Source: Rhodanobacter sp. DHG33 (GTDB taxonomy: Bacteria; Pseudomonadota; Gammaproteobacteria; Xanthomonadales; Rhodanobacteraceae). Taken from it: a stretch of 64,000 nucleotides of DNA. Positions 37,663 to 46,239 of this stretch are shown here, one piece after another (position 1 is the first letter of the stretch; every line of letters starts with the position of its first letter). A program made the translations under genes and the position numbers. The notes beneath the pieces are model-generated. The model was not told the origin of the DNA and made no database searches. It saw only the letters and a program-made list of their open reading frames with translations. The stretch is from the NCBI RefSeq assembly GCF_014843005.1, contig NZ_JACYXM010000003.1:290691-354690 (forward strand), read 5' to 3'.

Positions 37663-38136
37663 TCAGCGCGGCGACCAGAACGCATCCAGCCGCGCGCAGG
37701 CCGGCTCCAGCGGGCTGCCGAGGTGCAGCACCGCGAGTCCGCCCGGCGGCATGCCGCGGAACTCGTCCGAACGTCCTTCCACCAGCAGTGCCACCAGCCG
37801 CTCGATGCCGGGGTTGTGGCCCACCAGCATCACGGTACCGGCATCGGCGTGCTGGTCGAGCAGGGCCAGCAGTTCGCCGGGCGTGGCGTCGTAGATTTCG
37901 GCGGCCTCCTGCAGCGACGGCGGGTTGGCCATGGCGGCCAGTGCCAGCTGCGCGGTTTCCGTGGTACGGCGGGCCGGCGAGCACAGCACGCGCTGTGGTC
38001 GCGCGCCGTGGCTGGCCAGCCACGTGCCGGCATCCTGCGCCTCGCGCCGGCCGTGCTCGCTCAGCGGGCGTTGGCAGTCGTCGCCGTCGTCGGCGGGCAA
38101 GGCTTCGGCATGGCGCAGGAGGATCAGTTCGTGCAT
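37663..38136 (-). CDS. sixA: Phosphohistidine phosphatase SixA-like
   Basis: A 157-residue histidine phosphatase. The catalytic RHG-type motif is ELILLRHAEALPADDGD, with a second histidine in VMLVGHNPGIERL. Length and order match SixA, which removes phosphate from histidine-containing phosphocarrier or HPt domains. The ATG at 38136 lies 22 bp downstream of the ParA-like gene, so the two are probably co-transcribed. No phosphorelay partner is nearby. Confidence 0.87.
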   Translation of the reverse strand: MHELILLRHAEALPADDGDDCQRPLSEHGRREAQDAGTWLASHGARPQRVLCSPARRTTETAQLALAAMANPPSLQEAAEIYDATPGELLALLDQHADAGTVMLVGHNPGIERLVALLVEGRSDEFRGMPPGGLAVLHLGSPLEPACARLDAFWSPR

Positions 38137-38158
38137 GGATGGCTCCGGTGAATGAGGG

Positions 38159-38791
38159 TCAGGCCTGGCGCTTGATCCAGCGCAGCAGCGGCTTCCAGTC
38201 TTCCTGGTGGCTGCGCACCTGTTCGGACTGGTAATCGAAGATGCCCTTGCCCAGCGCGGCCAGCAGCACGTAGGCCTGGCTGTCGCGCAGCTGGGCGACG
38301 ACGGGGAAGGGCGACTCGGCGGCCAGCTGCTCCACCGCATCCTGGCTGGCCCGCGTCCACGGCTTGAGCCGGTTCGCCACCAGCGCCACCGGCAGCTTGC
38401 CGTTGCGGATGCGCTTGATGGCCTGCAGTTCGCCGAGGAAATGCGTGGTGGCGTCGAGATCGAAGCTGGACGGCAGCACCGGCACCAGCAGCACGTTGGC
38501 CACGTCGATGAAGGGCTCCAGCTCGCGCTCGCTGACGCCGGCGGGGGTGTCGATCAGCAGCTGCTGGGTGTCCGAAGGCACCTTCTGCAGCCCTTTGCGG
38601 CCGCCTTCCAGGCCGAGCACGCCGGGCACGTTGTCGGGGCGGCGGCCGGCCCAGCGGTAGCTGGAGCCCTGGCGGTCGGCATCCACGATGGCGGTGTTCT
38701 GCCCAGCCTGCGCCCAGTGCGACGCCAGCTGCGTCACCAGTGTGCTCTTGCCGCACCCGCCCTTGCTGCTTGCCACCAGCGTCGTAAGCAT
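38159..38791 (-). CDS. ParA/MinD-like ATPase, orphan
   Basis: A 210-residue deviant-Walker-A ATPase. LTTLVASSKGGCGKSTLVTQ shows the KGGxGKS motif, and NTAIVDADRQGSSYRWAGRR the A' region. DTPAGVSERELEPFI is Walker-B-like. There is no ParB-like gene, no Type Ia N-terminal domain and no parS-like site nearby. Small ParA-like proteins position chemotaxis arrays, flagella or carboxysome-like cargo, so the partner is unknown. It sits between a secreted protein of unknown function and sixA, all leftward with gaps of 22-48 bp. Confidence 0.85.
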   Translation of the reverse strand: MLTTLVASSKGGCGKSTLVTQLASHWAQAGQNTAIVDADRQGSSYRWAGRRPDNVPGVLGLEGGRKGLQKVPSDTQQLLIDTPAGVSERELEPFIDVANVLLVPVLPSSFDLDATTHFLGELQAIKRIRNGKLPVALVANRLKPWTRASQDAVEQLAAESPFPVVAQLRDSQAYVLLAALGKGIFDYQSEQVRSHQEDWKPLLRWIKRQA

Positions 38792-38839
38792 GGGGTCACC
38801 TCATCGCGAAGGTGGGCCAAGCCTAACTGGTGCGGCTCC

Positions 38840-39895
38840 TCATGGGGAGTGTGCCGATGCCGGGGCGGACTGCGCGGCTCCGGACGACGGCGGTTGCCAG
38901 CTGCTGGGTGCGGTGGTCGAGATGCCGCTGGCGCGCAGCACGGCGATGACCTGGCTCATTTCGGTGCCCCCCAGCTTGGCGGTGGCCAGCAATTGCTGGG
39001 CGAACGCGGCGTTGTCCTGCGCGCGCAGCGCCAATTGGGAATAGTTCTGCACTTGCCAGATCAGGTCGCGGCGCTGCTGTTGGGCGTTGGCCTGTTCGGC
39101 CGAGTCGCCGAGCACCTCGTACAGATGCAGGCCCAGCGAGCGAGACAGCGGGCTGGAGCCCCATTCGAGCAGTTTGGCGACCTTGAGGCAGTCGGCCTTG
39201 AGCGCGGCGTCGCTGCCGGCGTTCTCGCACATCTTGGCCACCGGCGGCAGCGCGGGCTGCGGTTGCAGCCGGGCGTTGGCCAGCACGATCAGGGCCTGCA
39301 CGCCGACCGGGCCGGCTGCCCCCTGCGTGGCCGGTGGCGGCGGCAGCGCATCCACCACGCTGGCGAGTGCGGCGATGCTGCTGCCGGTGTAGTCGTCGTA
39401 GATCTTGCCGGCGGCGGCCGCGGCCAGGTCGGCGCGCGCGGCGGCGGGCTTCATGTCGCGGGTGTCGATGCCAAGCTTGAGCAGCCACACCGCGGCGTTG
39501 TCCGGCGCTTCCACCGTCAGTTTGCGCAGCGCGCTGTCATTGGGGCAGGTGTTTGCCTTCGAGTCGCAGTCGCCAAGGCGCACCCACTGTACGGGGGCGC
39601 CGGAGTCGCTGGCGGCGGCGGCGCGGTTGATCAGCGCGTGGAAGCTGCTGGTCTTGGTCTGGTTCGGCAAGGGACGCGCCAGCAAGGCGGCGCCCAGCAG
39701 GGGCTGCGCCGTGGCGCGCAGCGCCAGCACGCTGACCATGTCGCGCTGGAACGATTGCAACGCCTGGTCGCGCGCATTGCCGGCGGCTGGCGCCGGGGAC
39801 GAAGCCGCGGCGGGCGGGTTCGTATCGTCCGCCGCCGCCGTGGCGGCGATCAGCGACAGGGCGCCGGCAAGGGCGAAGCGGTGCCATCCACGCAT
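38840..39895 (-). CDS. Secreted protein of unknown function, 351 residues
   Basis: I do not recognise the family. The N-terminus has a signal peptide: MRGWHRFALAGALSLIAATA then AA. A proline/alanine-rich linker follows (NPPAAASSPAPAAGNA), and the rest is helical with several cysteines (LGDCDSKANTCPNDS, AKMCENAGSDAALKADCL), consistent with periplasmic disulfides. The C-terminus is low-complexity SSGAAQSAPASAHSP. It is upstream of the ParA-like gene with 48 bp between them, so it may form one unit with it and sixA. Confidence 0.65.
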   Translation of the reverse strand: MRGWHRFALAGALSLIAATAAADDTNPPAAASSPAPAAGNARDQALQSFQRDMVSVLALRATAQPLLGAALLARPLPNQTKTSSFHALINRAAAASDSGAPVQWVRLGDCDSKANTCPNDSALRKLTVEAPDNAAVWLLKLGIDTRDMKPAAARADLAAAAAGKIYDDYTGSSIAALASVVDALPPPPATQGAAGPVGVQALIVLANARLQPQPALPPVAKMCENAGSDAALKADCLKVAKLLEWGSSPLSRSLGLHLYEVLGDSAEQANAQQQRRDLIWQVQNYSQLALRAQDNAAFAQQLLATAKLGGTEMSQVIAVLRASGISTTAPSSWQPPSSGAAQSAPASAHSP

Positions 39896-40068
39896 GAGGT
39901 GCTCCAGCGATCACGGAACCGCCAGCTTAGCGGCGGTGCCTTGAGGATGCTCTGAACGGTTTCTGAGTCGCGGTCGGGCATGGCGGCTTCGCCCGCGGCT
40001 TGGTTGCTAGGATGGCCGCTCGTTCGCGCACACGCGCGCTCCACCCATACAGGGGGCGGAGGACAGCT

Positions 40069-40263
40069 GTGGATCATTTTTCGAGTTTTGCCGATGGCGC
40101 GCCGTGGTTTGCCGGCTGGGGCACGTTGGCGCTCATCAACGCGGGACTGGCCCAAGGCAAGAACCGCAGCGGCCTGCTGTGGTTCCTGGTGTCCTTGTTG
40201 TTCGGTCCCTTGGCGACGCTGGTTCTGGTGCTGCTGCCCAAGGAGCGCGCGAAGCTGTTCTGA
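40069..40263 (+). CDS. Small membrane protein, 64 residues
   Basis: The GTG at 40069 follows a strong GGGGGCGGAGGACAG ribosome-binding region. The 64-residue product starts VDHFSSFADGAPWFAGWGTL and contains a membrane span (LLWFLVSLLFGPLATLVLVL) with a preceding short hydrophobic patch (GTLALINAGLA). It ends in LPKERAKLF. Small proteins of this antenna-like style (GLLWFLVSLLFGPLAT, common in membrane transport-associated peptides) are conserved in xanthomonads as hypothetical genes. The function is unknown. A TAGGAT -10-like hexamer is about 55 bp upstream. Confidence 0.65.
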   Translation: MDHFSSFADGAPWFAGWGTLALINAGLAQGKNRSGLLWFLVSLLFGPLATLVLVLLPKERAKLF

Positions 40264-40284
40264 GCGGACTTGCCCCGCCCGGAT

Positions 40285-41139
40285 TTATTCGCCCAGGGCT
40301 TCGCGCATGAATTCCGGCTGGGCCAACGCGGCCTTGTGGATTTCGGCGTTGTAGTACTTGGTGGGGAAGTTCTTGCTCAGCGCGCCGCGCTCGCGGAAGC
40401 CGCTGAGGTCGCCGCCCTTGCGCGCCATGGTGCAGCTCCACCAGCCGGTGGGGTAGCAGGGCTGCGGGAACGGCAGGGTCTTCACGGCGCTGAAGCCGGC
40501 GGTGCGCATGGCCGCGCGCATCGACTTGATGAGTTCGATGTGCGCCAGCGGCGATTCGCTCTGCTGCACCAGCAGGCCGCCGTGGCGCAGTGCCTTGAAG
40601 CAGCTGGCGTAGAACGCGGCGTTGAACAGGCCTTCGGCCGGACCCACCGGGTCGGTGGAGTCCACGATCACCAGGTCGATCGACTCCGGCTCTGCCTCGG
40701 CCATGTACTTGATGCCGTCGATGAACAGCAGCTCGGCGCGCGGGTCGTTGTTGGACTCGCACAGCTCGGGGAAGTACTGCTCGGCCAGGCGCGTGACGCG
40801 CTCGTCGATCTCTACCTGCACGGCGTGCTCGACTTCCTCGTGCTTGAGCACCTCGCGCAGCGTGCCGCAGTCGCCGCCGCCGATGACCACCACGCGCTTG
40901 GCGCGCGCATGGGTGAACAGGGCCGGGTGGGTCATCATCTCGTGATAGAGGAAGTTGTCGCGGCTGGTCAGCATCACGCAGCCGTCGATCACCATCAGCT
41001 TGCCCCAGTCGGTGGTCTGGTGGATCTCGATGGTCTGGAACGGGGTCTTCTCCGCGTGCAGCAGTTGCTCGGTGCGGAAACCGATGGAGGAGCCGGAAGC
41101 CTGGTGGGCCTCGGTGAACCAGCTGATCTGCTGCGACAT
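40285..41139 (-). CDS. speE: Polyamine aminopropyltransferase (spermidine synthase)
   Basis: A 284-residue enzyme making spermidine from putrescine and decarboxylated S-adenosylmethionine. I chose the ATG at 41139 (MSQQISWFTEAHQASGSSIG). It shows VMLTSRDNFLYHEMMTHPAL, the nucleotide-binding VVVIGGGDCGTLREVLKHEE, and the catalytic DLVIVDSTDPVGPAEGLF. Length matches the family. It is divergent from speA across a 214-bp regulatory gap, which together covers arginine to agmatine and putrescine to spermidine; speB/speC and speD are not in the window. Confidence 0.95.
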   Translation of the reverse strand: MSQQISWFTEAHQASGSSIGFRTEQLLHAEKTPFQTIEIHQTTDWGKLMVIDGCVMLTSRDNFLYHEMMTHPALFTHARAKRVVVIGGGDCGTLREVLKHEEVEHAVQVEIDERVTRLAEQYFPELCESNNDPRAELLFIDGIKYMAEAEPESIDLVIVDSTDPVGPAEGLFNAAFYASCFKALRHGGLLVQQSESPLAHIELIKSMRAAMRTAGFSAVKTLPFPQPCYPTGWWSCTMARKGGDLSGFRERGALSKNFPTKYYNAEIHKAALAQPEFMREALGE

Positions 41140-41174
41140 GGGTGTTCCTGGGGTCGGACGCGAAGTTTGGCCGC

Positions 41175-41214
41175 CCATTGTAGCCGAGCTGTCGTGGATG
41201 GGCTGTTACAATGG
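41175..41214. promoter_or_regulatory. Divergent speE/speA promoters in an inverted repeat
   Basis: CCATTGTA (41175-41182) and TACAATGG (41207-41214) form a perfect 8-bp inverted repeat, 24 bp apart. Each arm carries a TACAAT -10 hexamer facing outward: minus strand toward speE, plus strand toward speA. No strong -35 was seen. Co-regulation of both polyamine genes through this element is inference. Confidence 0.5.
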
Positions 41215-41353
41215 CGATTCCGGTGCGCGGCGCGCGCCGGCTGGTGCGATGGGCCCCGCGGCGTGCGAGGCTTCCGGCCCTTCGTGCTTACCTGCGTCAA
41301 GGCTCGCCGCTGCGACGACATGCCTTCTTTCCGTTTGCACAAGGAGACTTCCC

Positions 41354-43243
41354 ATGTCGAAGCCCTGGACCGTGGCCGATGCCCGCCACACCTATGCCGT
41401 GGCCCACTGGGGCGACGGTTACGTCGACGTCGGCGATACCGGCGAGATCGCGATACGCCCGCACGGTGCGCGCGGCCCGGCGCTGTCGCTGCCGGCCATC
41501 GTGGAGCGTGCCCGTGCCGAGGGCCTGCGCCTGCCGCTACTGGTGCGCTTCCCGGACATCCTCGCCGACCGCCTTGCGCGCCTGCAGGCCGCGTTCGCCA
41601 AGGCGATCGGCGAGTGGGGCTATGCGGGCGGCTATACGGCCATCTATCCGATCAAGGTGAACCAGCAGTGCGGCGTGGCCGGCGAGCTGGTGGCCGCGGG
41701 GACCGAGGGTTTCGGCCTCGAGGCCGGCTCCAAGCCCGAGCTGATGGCCGTGCTGGCGATGGCGCGGCCCGGCTCCATCGTGATCTGCAACGGCTACAAG
41801 GACCGCGAATACATCCGCCTCGCGCTGATCGGGCTGAAGCTCGGCCTGCGCGTGCACATCGTGATAGAGAAGCTATCGGAGCTCGACCACGTGTTCGCCG
41901 AGGCGAAGACCCTGGGCGTGGAGCCACTGCTCGGCGTGCGCGTGCGCCTGGCCTCCATCGGTGCCGGCAAGTGGCAGAACACCGGCGGCGACAAGGGCAA
42001 GTTCGGTCTCTCGCCGGCGCAGGTGCTCACCCTGATCGAGCGGCTGGACCAGGCCGGCCTCAAGCACACGCTGAAGCTGCAGCATTTCCACATGGGCTCG
42101 CAGATCTCCAACGTGCGCGACATCGCCAACGGCATGCGCGAGGCCACCCGCTATTTCGTCGAGCTCACCCGCATGGGCGTGCCGCTGGATATCGTCGACG
42201 TGGGTGGCGGCCTGGGCGTGGACTACGAAGGCTCGCGCTCGCGCAGCCACAATTCGATCAACTACTCCATCGAGCAGTACGCCGCCACCATCGTGCAGTC
42301 GCTGGCCGAGGCGGTGGAGGCGGAAGGCCTCAAGGCGCCGCACATCCTCACCGAGGCGGGCCGCGCGATGACCGCGCACCATGCCGTGCTGGTGGTCAAC
42401 GTGAGCGAGGTGGAAGAGGTGCCGCAAGGCGCGATCCCCGCGCCGGGCGCCGACGAGCCGGCCGTGCTGCGTCGCCTGCGCGAAGTGCACGATGAATTCG
42501 ACCAGCGGCCGCCGCTGGAGCTGTTCCACGAGGCCCAGCACCACCTCGCCGAAGGCCAGGCGCTGTATGCGCTGGGCCAACTCACGCTGGCCGACCGCGC
42601 GCGGCTGGACGAGATGTACTACGCCATCGCCAACGCGGTGCGCGGGCGCCTGCTGCCCGGCGAACGCTCGCATCGCGCCGCGCTGGACGAGCTGGACGAG
42701 AAGCTGGTGGACAAGTACTTCGTCAATTTCTCGGTGTTCGAGTCGGTGCCCGACATCTGGGCGATCGAGCAGATCTTCCCGATCGCGCCCATCGCGCGGC
42801 TGGACGAGCAGCCCACGCGACGCGGCGTGATCGTCGACCTCACCTGCGATTCCGACGGCCGCATCGACCACTACGTGGACGCCGAAGGTGTGGACGTTTC
42901 GCTCCCGCTGCACGCGCTGAAGGACGGCGAGAGCTACCGCCTCGGCATCTTCATGGTCGGCGCGTACCAGGAAACGCTGGGTGACATCCACAACCTGTTC
43001 GGCGACACCGACGCGGTGAACGTGCGCGCGGACGGCGACGGCTGGGTGTTCGCGCACAAGCGCCGCGGCGACACCACCGATCTGATGCTGGACTACGTGG
43101 GCTACGACCTCGCCACGTTGCGCGCCAGCTACCGCGAGCGCATCGCCGCCGCCGGCATTGCGGGCAGCGACGCCGATGCGCTGTACGCCACGCTGGACGG
43201 CGGCCTCACGGCGTACACCTATCTCGCCGAAGATACGCACTGA
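41354..43243 (+). CDS. speA: Biosynthetic arginine decarboxylase
   Basis: A 629-residue fold-III PLP enzyme (alanine-racemase-like barrel) converting arginine to agmatine. The ATG at 41354 (MSKPWTVADARHTYAVAHWG) is preceded by AAGGAGAC. The PLP-binding lysine is Lys101 in YPIKVNQQCG. Other signature segments are LKLQHFHMGSQISNVRDIAN, VDVGGGLGVDYEGSRSRS and YFVNFSVFESVPDIWAIEQI. The C-terminus includes VGAYQETLGDIHNLFGDT. Length fits SpeA (about 630-660). Confidence 0.95.
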   Translation: MSKPWTVADARHTYAVAHWGDGYVDVGDTGEIAIRPHGARGPALSLPAIVERARAEGLRLPLLVRFPDILADRLARLQAAFAKAIGEWGYAGGYTAIYPIKVNQQCGVAGELVAAGTEGFGLEAGSKPELMAVLAMARPGSIVICNGYKDREYIRLALIGLKLGLRVHIVIEKLSELDHVFAEAKTLGVEPLLGVRVRLASIGAGKWQNTGGDKGKFGLSPAQVLTLIERLDQAGLKHTLKLQHFHMGSQISNVRDIANGMREATRYFVELTRMGVPLDIVDVGGGLGVDYEGSRSRSHNSINYSIEQYAATIVQSLAEAVEAEGLKAPHILTEAGRAMTAHHAVLVVNVSEVEEVPQGAIPAPGADEPAVLRRLREVHDEFDQRPPLELFHEAQHHLAEGQALYALGQLTLADRARLDEMYYAIANAVRGRLLPGERSHRAALDELDEKLVDKYFVNFSVFESVPDIWAIEQIFPIAPIARLDEQPTRRGVIVDLTCDSDGRIDHYVDAEGVDVSLPLHALKDGESYRLGIFMVGAYQETLGDIHNLFGDTDAVNVRADGDGWVFAHKRRGDTTDLMLDYVGYDLATLRASYRERIAAAGIAGSDADALYATLDGGLTAYTYLAEDTH

Positions 43244-43252
43244 GTCCGTTTT

Positions 43253-43284
43253 CATAGGGCGCGCTCCATAGAGTGCGCCCTATG
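43253..43284 (+). terminator. Strong U-less hairpin after speA
   Basis: CATAGGGCGCGCTC-CATA-GAGTGCGCCCTATG gives a 14-bp stem (one G-U) with a 4-nt loop, 10 bp after the speA stop. No U-tract follows. It may terminate through Rho or protect the 3' end. Confidence 0.55.
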
Positions 43285-43376
43285 CGCGCTGGCTCGGATC
43301 CATGGGCCACGCCAAGCTCTGTCGCAGGACGTGCGTCCCTGCGCGAAAGTCTGATGGCACCGTCACACACACTGCC

Positions 43377-43382
43377 TACAAT
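43377..43382 (+). promoter_or_regulatory. -10-like TACAAT upstream of the hydroxybutyrate dehydrogenase gene
   Basis: TACAAT at 43377-43382 lies 27 bp before the ATG at 43410. The -35 region is not clear. It would drive the dehydrogenase-patatin pair. Confidence 0.35.
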
Positions 43383-43409
43383 GCGGACTCCCCCACCCGG
43401 AGTTCCCCC

Positions 43410-44195
43410 ATGAGCAGTCTCGACGGCAAGGTTGCCCTCATCACCGGCGCGGCCAGCGGCCTCGGCAAGGCGATTGCCGAGTTGTACGCGAAGCAGGGTG
43501 CCGCGGTGGCGATCTGCGACATCAATCAGCAGGCTGCGGACGCTGCTGCCGCGGAAATCAACGCCGCCGGCGGCAAGGCCATCGGTGTCGCCATGGACGT
43601 CACCGACGAAGCCGCGGTGGATGCCGGTACCGACAAGGTGGTCGCGACGTTCGGCCACCTGGATATCCTGATCTCCAATGCCGGCGTGCAGATCATCAAT
43701 CCCATCGACCAGTTCAGCTACGCGGACTGGAAGAAGATGCTGGCGATCCATCTCGACGGCGGCTTCCTCACCACGCGCGCCGCGCTGCGCCACATGTACA
43801 AGGGCGATCGCGGCGGCATCGTGATCTACATGGGCTCGGTGCACTCGCACGAGGCGTCGAAGCTCAAGGCGCCCTACGTCGCCGCCAAGCACGGCCTGCT
43901 GGGCCTGGCGCGCACGCTGGCGAAGGAGGGGGCGGCGCACAACGTGCGTTCGCACGTGATCTGCCCGGGCTTCGTGCGCACGCCGCTGGTGGAGAAGCAG
44001 ATCCCCGAGCAGGCGAAGGAGCTGGGCATCAGCGAGGCCGAGGTGATCAAGAACGTGATGCTGAAGGACACCGTGGACGGCGTGTTCACCACGGTCGAGG
44101 ACATCGCGCAGACCGCGCTCTACCTCGCCACCTTTCCCAGCGCCGCGCTGACCGGGCAGAGCATCGTGGTGAGCCACGGCTGGTACATGCAGTGA
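43410..44195 (+). CDS. 3-hydroxybutyrate dehydrogenase (SDR)
   Basis: A 261-residue classical short-chain dehydrogenase. The NAD site is [20 protein letters not shown]. The catalytic tetrad region reads [40 protein letters not shown] (YxxxK) and [20 protein letters not shown]. The VQxxxPIxxF and PLVEKQIP segments are characteristic of 3-hydroxybutyrate dehydrogenases, which interconvert 3-hydroxybutyrate and acetoacetate. It overlaps the downstream patatin gene by four bases (GTGA), so the two are coupled, consistent with hydroxybutyrate released from a polymer or lipid. Other SDR activities cannot be excluded. Confidence 0.85.
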   Translation: MSSLDGKVALITGAASGLGKAIAELYAKQGAAVAICDINQQAADAAAAEINAAGGKAIGVAMDVTDEAAVDAGTDKVVATFGHLDILISNAGVQIINPIDQFSYADWKKMLAIHLDGGFLTTRAALRHMYKGDRGGIVIYMGSVHSHEASKLKAPYVAAKHGLLGLARTLAKEGAAHNVRSHVICPGFVRTPLVEKQIPEQAKELGISEAEVIKNVMLKDTVDGVFTTVEDIAQTALYLATFPSAALTGQSIVVSHGWYMQ

Positions 44196-45361
44196 GCCGC
44201 GCGGCAGGCGGGGTAGCGAAGTCGCTTGCCGCACAGGTGGCGCGCGACTATGCATGCGTGGCCCTGGTGCTGCAGGGCGGTGGCGCCCTGGGCGCCTACC
44301 AGGCCGGCGTGGTCGAGGCGCTGGAGGAGGCGCAGCTGCGCCCAGACTGGATCGCCGGCATCTCCATCGGTGCATTGAACGCGGCGATCATCGCGGGCAA
44401 TCCGCCGGAGCGCCGCGTCGAATGCTTGCATGCGTTCTGGGACGCGATCAGTCAGCCGGCCATCTGGCCGACATCGCCATGGCTCGATGCCGGGCATTGG
44501 CCGTTGCCGCTGCAGAGCGGCTTGAGCGGTCTTGCCGCGTGGCGGGCGCTGGTCGAGGGCCAGCCGGGTTTCTTCCATCCGCGCGTGCCGCCGCCGTTCC
44601 TGCAGACGCATGCCACGCCTGCCACCGCGAGCTGGTACGACACCGCGCCGCTGCGCGCCACGCTGGAGCGACTGGCCGACTTCGACCGCATCAACGACGC
44701 GCGCGCGATGCGCGTGTCGGTGGGCGCGGTGAACGTGCGCAGCGGCAACTTCACCTATTTCGACAACACCAAGGAACGCCTGCGGCCGGAGCACTTCATG
44801 GCCTCCGGCGCACTGCCGCCGGGCTTCCCCGCGGTGGAGATCGACGGCGAGTTCTGGTGGGACGGCGGCGTGGTGTCCAACACACCGCTCTACGCGGTGC
44901 TCACCGAGCGGCCGCAGCGCGACATGCTGGTGTTCCAGGTCGACCTGTGGAGCGCGCAGGGCGAGTTGCCGCGTGACCTGGCCGGGGTGGCCGAGCGCAG
45001 CAAGGAGATCCAGTATTCCAGCCGCACCCGGCTGATGACGGAATACATGCGCGAGAACCGCCGCCGCCAGCGCCTGCTGAAGGAGCTGATGGCGCTGGTG
45101 CCGCCCGAGCGTCGCGATGATCCCGAGTATCGCCGCGCCGAACGCGAGGCGCGCGGCGCATTGGTGAACCTGGTCCACCTGATCTACCAGGACCGGCCTT
45201 GCGAGGGGCATTACCGGGATTACGAGTTCAGCGCCGCCAGCATGCGCAGCCATTGGCAGAGCGGGCTGGACGACATGCACCGCAGCCTGGCGCAGCCCGG
45301 ATGGCTGGACCTGCCGGCGGCCGAACAGCCGTTCGTGTCACACGACGTGCATCAGCCCTGA
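44192..45361 (+). CDS. Patatin-like phospholipase with DUF3734-type C-terminus
   Basis: A 389-residue cytoplasmic serine hydrolase starting at GTG 44192, which overlaps the dehydrogenase stop. Oxyanion loop: [20 protein letters not shown]. Nucleophile elbow: [16 protein letters not shown] (GxSxG). Catalytic Asp: [17 protein letters not shown] (DGG). The C-terminal third ([20 protein letters not shown] to [15 protein letters not shown]) is the DUF3734 region. Such patatins with a hydroxybutyrate dehydrogenase are candidates for intracellular polyhydroxybutyrate or acyl-ester hydrolysis; this is inference. Its 3' end overlaps the convergent haemoglobin gene by 10 bp. Confidence 0.88.
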   Translation: MSRAAGGVAKSLAAQVARDYACVALVLQGGGALGAYQAGVVEALEEAQLRPDWIAGISIGALNAAIIAGNPPERRVECLHAFWDAISQPAIWPTSPWLDAGHWPLPLQSGLSGLAAWRALVEGQPGFFHPRVPPPFLQTHATPATASWYDTAPLRATLERLADFDRINDARAMRVSVGAVNVRSGNFTYFDNTKERLRPEHFMASGALPPGFPAVEIDGEFWWDGGVVSNTPLYAVLTERPQRDMLVFQVDLWSAQGELPRDLAGVAERSKEIQYSSRTRLMTEYMRENRRRQRLLKELMALVPPERRDDPEYRRAEREARGALVNLVHLIYQDRPCEGHYRDYEFSAASMRSHWQSGLDDMHRSLAQPGWLDLPAAEQPFVSHDVHQP

Positions 45362-45822
45362 TAGGGACCGCCGGTCTCGCCCCAGCCCCAACGGGGCATC
45401 GGTGCCTGATCGGCTGGTGCCTGGTCGAGGTGCGAGTTGAGCACGGCCAGTCGCGTGCCCCATTCCACGTAGCCGACGAAAGCGGAGCGAAATTCCGGAT
45501 CGTCCGGCAGACCGGCGGCGTCGGCGCATTCCAGCAGCAGCGCCATCCAGCGCGCACGCTGCGCCTCGTCCAGGTGTCGTCCCACATGCTTCAACAGCAT
45601 GCCGTGGTGACCGCCGCGCTCTTGGCTATAGGACGCCGGGCCACCGAAGACTTCGGCCAGGAACAGCGCCACGAAGCGTGGATGGTGCGCATCCATGCGG
45701 GCGAACAAGGGAGCCAGCAGTGGATCGTCCGGCACCCGCTGATAGAAGATGTCGGTGAGACGCTCCAGGGCAGGCAGGCCGCCGGCCCATTCGTAGAGGG
45801 TGGGAGTCGTGCCGTCGCTCAT
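45352..45822 (-). CDS. Group II truncated haemoglobin
   Basis: A 156-residue single-domain globin of the GlbO type. B10 tyrosine: DIFYQRVPDDPLLAPLFARM. E-helix: FGGPASYSQERGGHHGMLLK. Proximal F8 histidine: LKHVGRHLDEAQRARWMALL, followed by the G8 tryptophan. Group II truncated globins bind O2 and detoxify NO or peroxide. A C-terminal extension (QAPADQAPMPRWGWGETGG) is unusual. It overlaps the upstream ABM-domain gene by four bases, so the two form one leftward unit divergent from an HxlR regulator. Confidence 0.88.
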   Translation of the reverse strand: MSDGTTPTLYEWAGGLPALERLTDIFYQRVPDDPLLAPLFARMDAHHPRFVALFLAEVFGGPASYSQERGGHHGMLLKHVGRHLDEAQRARWMALLLECADAAGLPDDPEFRSAFVGYVEWGTRLAVLNSHLDQAPADQAPMPRWGWGETGGPYQG

Positions 45823-46130
45823 GGCGCTTTCGCCCGCTGCACCGCCGTCACGTTGTAGTGGCGCATCTCCTCGATCATGCCGACGTAGGGCTTGATGGCC
45901 GCGAAGAACGCGCGGAATTCGGGGCTGCCGCGGAAGCCCTGCATATGGCCTTCCACCGAGTCCCACTGGATGCGCAGGATGTAGCTGCCTGGTTCGTCGA
46001 TGCAGCGCGCCAGCTCGTAGCCCAGGCAGTGCGTGGAGGCATCCAGGCTCTGTCCAGCTTCCGCATAGTCCTGTTCGAAGCGTGGCGCGTCCGACGGGGA
46101 AATCTTGTAGCGGATGTATTCGACGATCAT
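45819..46130 (-). CDS. ABM-domain protein, haem-degrading/monooxygenase-like
   Basis: A 103-residue ferredoxin-like alpha-beta protein from the ATG at 46130 (MIVEYIRYKISPSDAPRFEQ). Segments such as DASTHCLGYELARCIDEPGS, YILRIQWDSVEGHMQGFRGS and EFRAFFAAIKPYVGMIEEMR follow the antibiotic-biosynthesis-monooxygenase pattern. It is coupled with a truncated haemoglobin (4-bp overlap) and faces an HxlR regulator, which suggests a redox or nitrosative stress function. The exact substrate is unknown. Confidence 0.78.
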   Translation of the reverse strand: MIVEYIRYKISPSDAPRFEQDYAEAGQSLDASTHCLGYELARCIDEPGSYILRIQWDSVEGHMQGFRGSPEFRAFFAAIKPYVGMIEEMRHYNVTAVQRAKAP

Positions 46131-46239
46131 GCTTTGCCCTCGCAGATGAATCGTGGGAACCGCGTTGCATTCTCCGTCCGCCTGCATGCGGAAAGATACG
46201 CACCGAAAAGTTACCTGCTCGCCATCACGAGGGTTTCGC

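Noticed and set aside
38159..38791. ParA as part of a plasmid or chromosome partition locus
   Set aside because: No ParB gene or parS-like palindrome nearby and a short protein without the N-terminal DNA-binding domain.
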